From NCBI RefSeq assembly GCF_018403225.1, contig NZ_BOSG01000001.1, positions 1,550,001-1,614,000 of the forward strand: DNA of 64,000 nucleotides, in the 5' to 3' direction. The DNA comes from Paenibacillus sp. J23TS9. GTDB taxonomy: Bacteria > Bacillota > Bacilli > Paenibacillales > Paenibacillaceae. The notes beneath the pieces were generated by a model that saw only the letters and a program-made list of their open reading frames with translations, had not been told where the DNA came from and ran no database searches. The position numbers were made by a program, and so were the translations under genes. Below, in pieces: positions 61,406 through 64,000 of this stretch (the first letter of the stretch is position 1; every line of letters begins with the position of its first letter).

Positions 61406-62953
61406 TCAAAATTTCAACCTTGATGCTTTTTCAAGCGAAATGGACCGAAACAACCTAATGATTTTCAAGCTTCCTTTCAGAGCCATAAGTACAGTCATTA
61501 TCTTCAGCCAAAGGATTACGTCCGACTGATAGATTGTTGCAATATGCCATACCGGCACAACTTGAGTCATACTCAATATCAGGACAATAAACAGACCTGC
61601 AAAATCCAGAACAATGCTTGATATAACTTTGATAGATATTTCAGTATGTCCGGAATTGTTAGGACTAAGCGGTCCAAGGCAGCATTTCGCTGTTCGAATG
61701 GTCGTGTATAATAACCATGCGCTGAGTATGAGCATTAATCCATTTACAAGTAAGTATTTCTGCGTAATGCTTAGACCAGATCCTCCAATCGGCTGTTCAT
61801 TCAATAAGTTTATGACCCCGGAGGCGATATGGGTAGTCGTGATGATGTGCGATTTGAATAAAGTGGAATCGATCGCGTTGAGTACGTTAGCGAACACGAT
61901 AACTCCCAGTTGTTGTTCCGGAACAATATAAGTCTGGGCTTGGAAGCCTATCGAGCCACCAGGTTGACCGATCACCGGTAAACCGTTAATGCGTCCTGTC
62001 ATCCAACCCATGGCATACGTTCCCGGAACAGGTTCGGTCTGCATAAGTCGAATGCCATCCGAAGAAAGCACGGAATGATTTTCATATCGTCCGCCGTTCA
62101 TTTGGGAAATCAAGTAATGGCTCATATCCTCTGCACTGGCATAAAGATAGCCTGCTGGTGCATCTCCCGGAATATAAACATAGGGGCCATCGTAGGGAAC
62201 GTTGTATCCGAAGATCCGTTGGTAGGGCGTAGCCAGTCCGTGGACGGCTGCTTCATTCAGCGTAACGAAGCTGTCATTCATAGACAGAGGGTTGAAAATA
62301 TGTTCCTGTACATAGTCACCATAGGACTGGCCGGATACTTGTTGCACGATATAGCCGAGCAATACATAATTCGCGTTCGAATACCTGTAGGGATGTTCAG
62401 ATTGCTTGGTTTCCTTTAAAAATCTTTCCGCATAAGATAAGGCGTTTTTCTCCAAAGCATCTTGATCTTGGTCAGTGGCACTTGTCAGCGTATTGCTAAA
62501 AGTTGAGATTTGGGTGAACCCGCTTGTCTGGTTAAGCAACTGACGTACAGTAATGAACTCTGCACCGTTATACTTGGTGGGGATATAACGTTGTATAGGC
62601 GTATCCAAGTCGATTTTTCCTGCTTCGGCAAGTTGCAGAACGGCCATAGCAGTAATCGACTTGCCGATCGAACCTATTCCGAAAGGTGTTTCAGGTGTTA
62701 CAGGACGGCCCGATGGATCGGCTTGGCCATATCCCTTAAGGTAAAGTATGCGATCTCCCTGAACAATCCCGATAGACAGCCCCGGAAGATGCTGCCGTTT
62801 CATTTCGCGAGCAATATACGCATCCACTTCGGAGAAGACAGTATCTCCAGATTGCTCAATTTGCATGTTTCCATCACTGCCCGCTGAGCTGAATAAAGGA
62901 AAGATGAACAGACCACAGAAGATTATTGCTATAACTCTTATTCTCATTTTCAT
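61406..62953 (-). CDS. Membrane-anchored beta-lactamase-family serine hydrolase
   Basis: A 515-residue exported protein. Signal peptide 1-25 (IIFCGLFIFPLFSSAG), then a class C beta-lactamase/esterase domain: S-I-G-K near 95, Y-S-N in RYSNANY near 190, and GQPGGS near 333 replacing His-x-Gly. The C-terminal 130 residues hold three to four membrane helices (about 398-418, 440-465, 480-500), anchoring the catalytic domain outside the cell, as in FmtA/PbpX-type Bacillales proteins that edit wall or lipoteichoic acid esters. Start at 62953 or the second ATG, both close to GAGGTGG. Confidence 0.9.
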   Translation of the reverse strand: MKMRIRVIAIIFCGLFIFPLFSSAGSDGNMQIEQSGDTVFSEVDAYIAREMKRQHLPGLSIGIVQGDRILYLKGYGQADPSGRPVTPETPFGIGSIGKSITAMAVLQLAEAGKIDLDTPIQRYIPTKYNGAEFITVRQLLNQTSGFTQISTFSNTLTSATDQDQDALEKNALSYAERFLKETKQSEHPYRYSNANYVLLGYIVQQVSGQSYGDYVQEHIFNPLSMNDSFVTLNEAAVHGLATPYQRIFGYNVPYDGPYVYIPGDAPAGYLYASAEDMSHYLISQMNGGRYENHSVLSSDGIRLMQTEPVPGTYAMGWMTGRINGLPVIGQPGGSIGFQAQTYIVPEQQLGVIVFANVLNAIDSTLFKSHIITTTHIASGVINLLNEQPIGGSGLSITQKYLLVNGLMLILSAWLLYTTIRTAKCCLGPLSPNNSGHTEISIKVISSIVLDFAGLFIVLILSMTQVVPVWHIATIYQSDVILWLKIMTVLMALKGSLKIIRLFRSISLEKASRLKF

Positions 62954-63421
62954 TCCACCTCATTCCTAGTTGTATTTCTGTATACAATAGCATTGCATAC
63001 ATCCCAGCGCTCAGACAAAAGGCGGCAATCACGGAACCCATAAAGCTGGGTCGTTTGGACGTGCTGCAGACTCGTCCTTGGACTGCTTGATCGCTCAAAA
63101 CGATAGTTGAATCGCCACGATGTCGGCGGGAATATTCACATAGAAGATGGATTCCCTTTCAATATACTTAACCAAATACCGCCAATTACCGGGCCGACCC
63201 CCGTAGCATTCCGGGTAGCGGCAACGTCATCCCCAACCTCTGTGTCAGTGGAAGATACGAATGGTGCCGTTTGCAGCAAAGCCCCGGGGTTTTCCATTTC
63301 TACGGTATATTCATGCGTTGCCTGATATACAGATGATTAAATAACAGTGCTGCTCAGTGCCTCCTCCTCCTTGCCGGTTACCATTTCCGCTGGTTATCAA
63401 CAAAACACCACACCTTGTTAA
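62954..63421. other. Intergenic region with possible coding relics
   Basis: The minus strand at about 62990-63100 reads VQGRVCSTSKRPSFMGSVIA and a hydrophobic run, resembling a piece of an MFS transporter. Around 63120-63320 both strands are open without an SD. No gene is supported. Confidence 0.35.
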
Positions 63422-63817
63422 TTAACTGTAATCTTCAATAAGTAATATTTTACCTTCCTGAATTCCATATACTGACTTCCCTTTCAGCTGCATCTTATCT
63501 CCTCTGTTTAACCCGTTTGGCAAATCAACGGCCAGTATCCCTTCATAATCAATGATCACTTCTATTTTGTCGTCAATAGCATTACAGTCGATAATTGTCT
63601 GACGGCGACTAGAGAAAATCTTAGTCGACTTTTCCGCGAGCTTTCTAAACTCATGGATACCATGGGTCTCCATGTCAATTTCACCATTTGAAATATTTCT
63701 GAACAGGATATCCTTGTGTAAGAGTTTAATCATCCCGGGAACATCAAACGAATTATAGGCTTCGACATAGGTATCAATGATTTCTTTAGTCTCTGAACAA
63801 ATCAAAGTAAAAGTCAC
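63422..63817 (-). CDS. SnoaL-like (NTF2-fold) protein
   Basis: A 131-residue (127 from the likely start) SnoaL/ketosteroid-isomerase-like cone-fold protein: IIDTYVEAYNSFDVPGMIKLLHKDILFRN at the N-terminus and GKILLIEDY at the end. Such small domains can be polyketide cyclases, isomerases or stress proteins. GTG 63817 overlaps the SD (AAAGGAGTG); the TTG at 63805 has proper spacing. Confidence 0.82.
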   Translation of the reverse strand: MTFTLICSETKEIIDTYVEAYNSFDVPGMIKLLHKDILFRNISNGEIDMETHGIHEFRKLAEKSTKIFSSRRQTIIDCNAIDDKIEVIIDYEGILAVDLPNGLNRGDKMQLKGKSVYGIQEGKILLIEDYS

Positions 63818-63884
63818 TCCTTTATGAAAAGTAAATAAAGATTTATATCTAAATTCGATTAAAACTTACCTTTTCCTGTATGTT

Positions 63885-64000
63885 CTATTCCGAACGACTC
63901 TCCCTTGTACCATGCTGCCTTTTCCACAGTCGGGCATACAGGCCATTGAATGAGATCAATTCGTCATGGCTGCCTTGCTCCACGATCCTCCCATGATCCA
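63885..64000 (-). CDS. ABC exporter ATPase, C-terminal end (cut by window edge)
   Basis: The minus strand from the right edge reads [15 protein letters not shown], then [12 protein letters not shown] and stop at 63885. DHG-x-I-V-E-Q-G-x-H-D-E-L is the end of the ABC exporter NBD, after Walker B and the H-loop, as in MsbA/LmrA-type or heterodimeric exporters. The rest lies outside the window. Little more can be said. Confidence 0.88.
   Translation of the reverse strand, partial: DHGRIVEQGSHDELISFNGLYARLWKRQHGTRESRSE

Noticed and set aside
63107..63325. 72-codon plus-strand ORF near the right end
   Set aside because: Open on both strands, no SD, no recognisable domain; cannot decide the strand.

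Overview
The window looks like chromosomal DNA of a Paenibacillus-type, spore-forming, low-to-mid G+C Firmicute. Evidence: strong AGGAGG-type ribosome binding sites with frequent TTG/GTG starts, sigma-A promoters with 17-nt spacers, an S-layer-homology (SLH) surface glycosidase, sugar ABC operons controlled by two-domain ArsR-type regulators, many WYL/AraC/MerR/HxlR one-component regulators, and hairpin-bearing intergenic repeats. No rRNA, tRNA, prophage, IS element or CRISPR array was seen. Both window ends cut through other sequence; an ABC exporter gene is cut at the right edge.

Layout. 0-7.5 kb: endonuclease/exonuclease/phosphatase enzyme, FAD oxidase, TetR plus methionine aminopeptidase, a GNAT, a frameshifted Nudix gene, and an HxlR regulator upstream of an NmrA/DUF2269 operon with shared palindromic operators. 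7.7-9.4 kb: an A+T-rich gene for a cytoplasmic subtilisin-HEAT fusion. 9.5-17.5 kb: arabinan/xylan-oligosaccharide locus (solute-binding protein, two permeases, two GH43 enzymes, ArsR-type sensor) with promoter, cre-like site and palindromic operator visible. 17.6-22.3 kb: TVP38 protein, LysR divergent from an esterase-TauE operon, and an alpha/beta-hydrolase relic. 22.4-28 kb: SLH-GH3 glycosidase; Gfo/Idh/MocA plus sugar isomerase operon divergent from AraC. 28-33 kb: seven-repeat RCC1 protein, Eis-like acetyltransferase, VOC protein, GrpB relic, MerR divergent from an SDR. 33-37.5 kb: Rieske protein, AraC divergent from an SDR. 37.7-46.3 kb: small stress/regulatory genes, two WYL regulators, and a 64-bp tandem-repeat array.

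46.5-56 kb is the most notable part. It holds a kinase-like phosphotransferase, an Lsa-type ABC-F ribosome protection factor, and a Cfr-type 23S rRNA methyltransferase. Between cfr and the ABC-F gene sits a previously unlisted 17-codon leader ORF followed by nested hairpins, the last covering the ABC-F Shine-Dalgarno. Upstream of cfr are a 56-codon ORF and a strong terminator. After a decayed second copy of the AraC-SDR pair comes rph (rifampin phosphotransferase), with its own promoter and a candidate antisense RNA across its leader. With Eis-like and GNAT acetyltransferases this looks like an intrinsic antibiotic-tolerance neighbourhood, especially against drugs of the ribosomal peptidyl-transferase centre and rifamycins. 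56.4-60.4 kb: a three-gene MBL-MFS-metallophosphoesterase operon next to a DeoR regulator. 60.5-64 kb: a GNAT, a membrane-anchored beta-lactamase-like hydrolase, a SnoaL-like protein and the end of an ABC exporter.

Several genes are broken (Nudix, GrpB, alpha/beta hydrolases, the second SDR and AraC), so the accessory parts appear to be in gene flux. All functions are inferred by reading motifs; no database search was possible.
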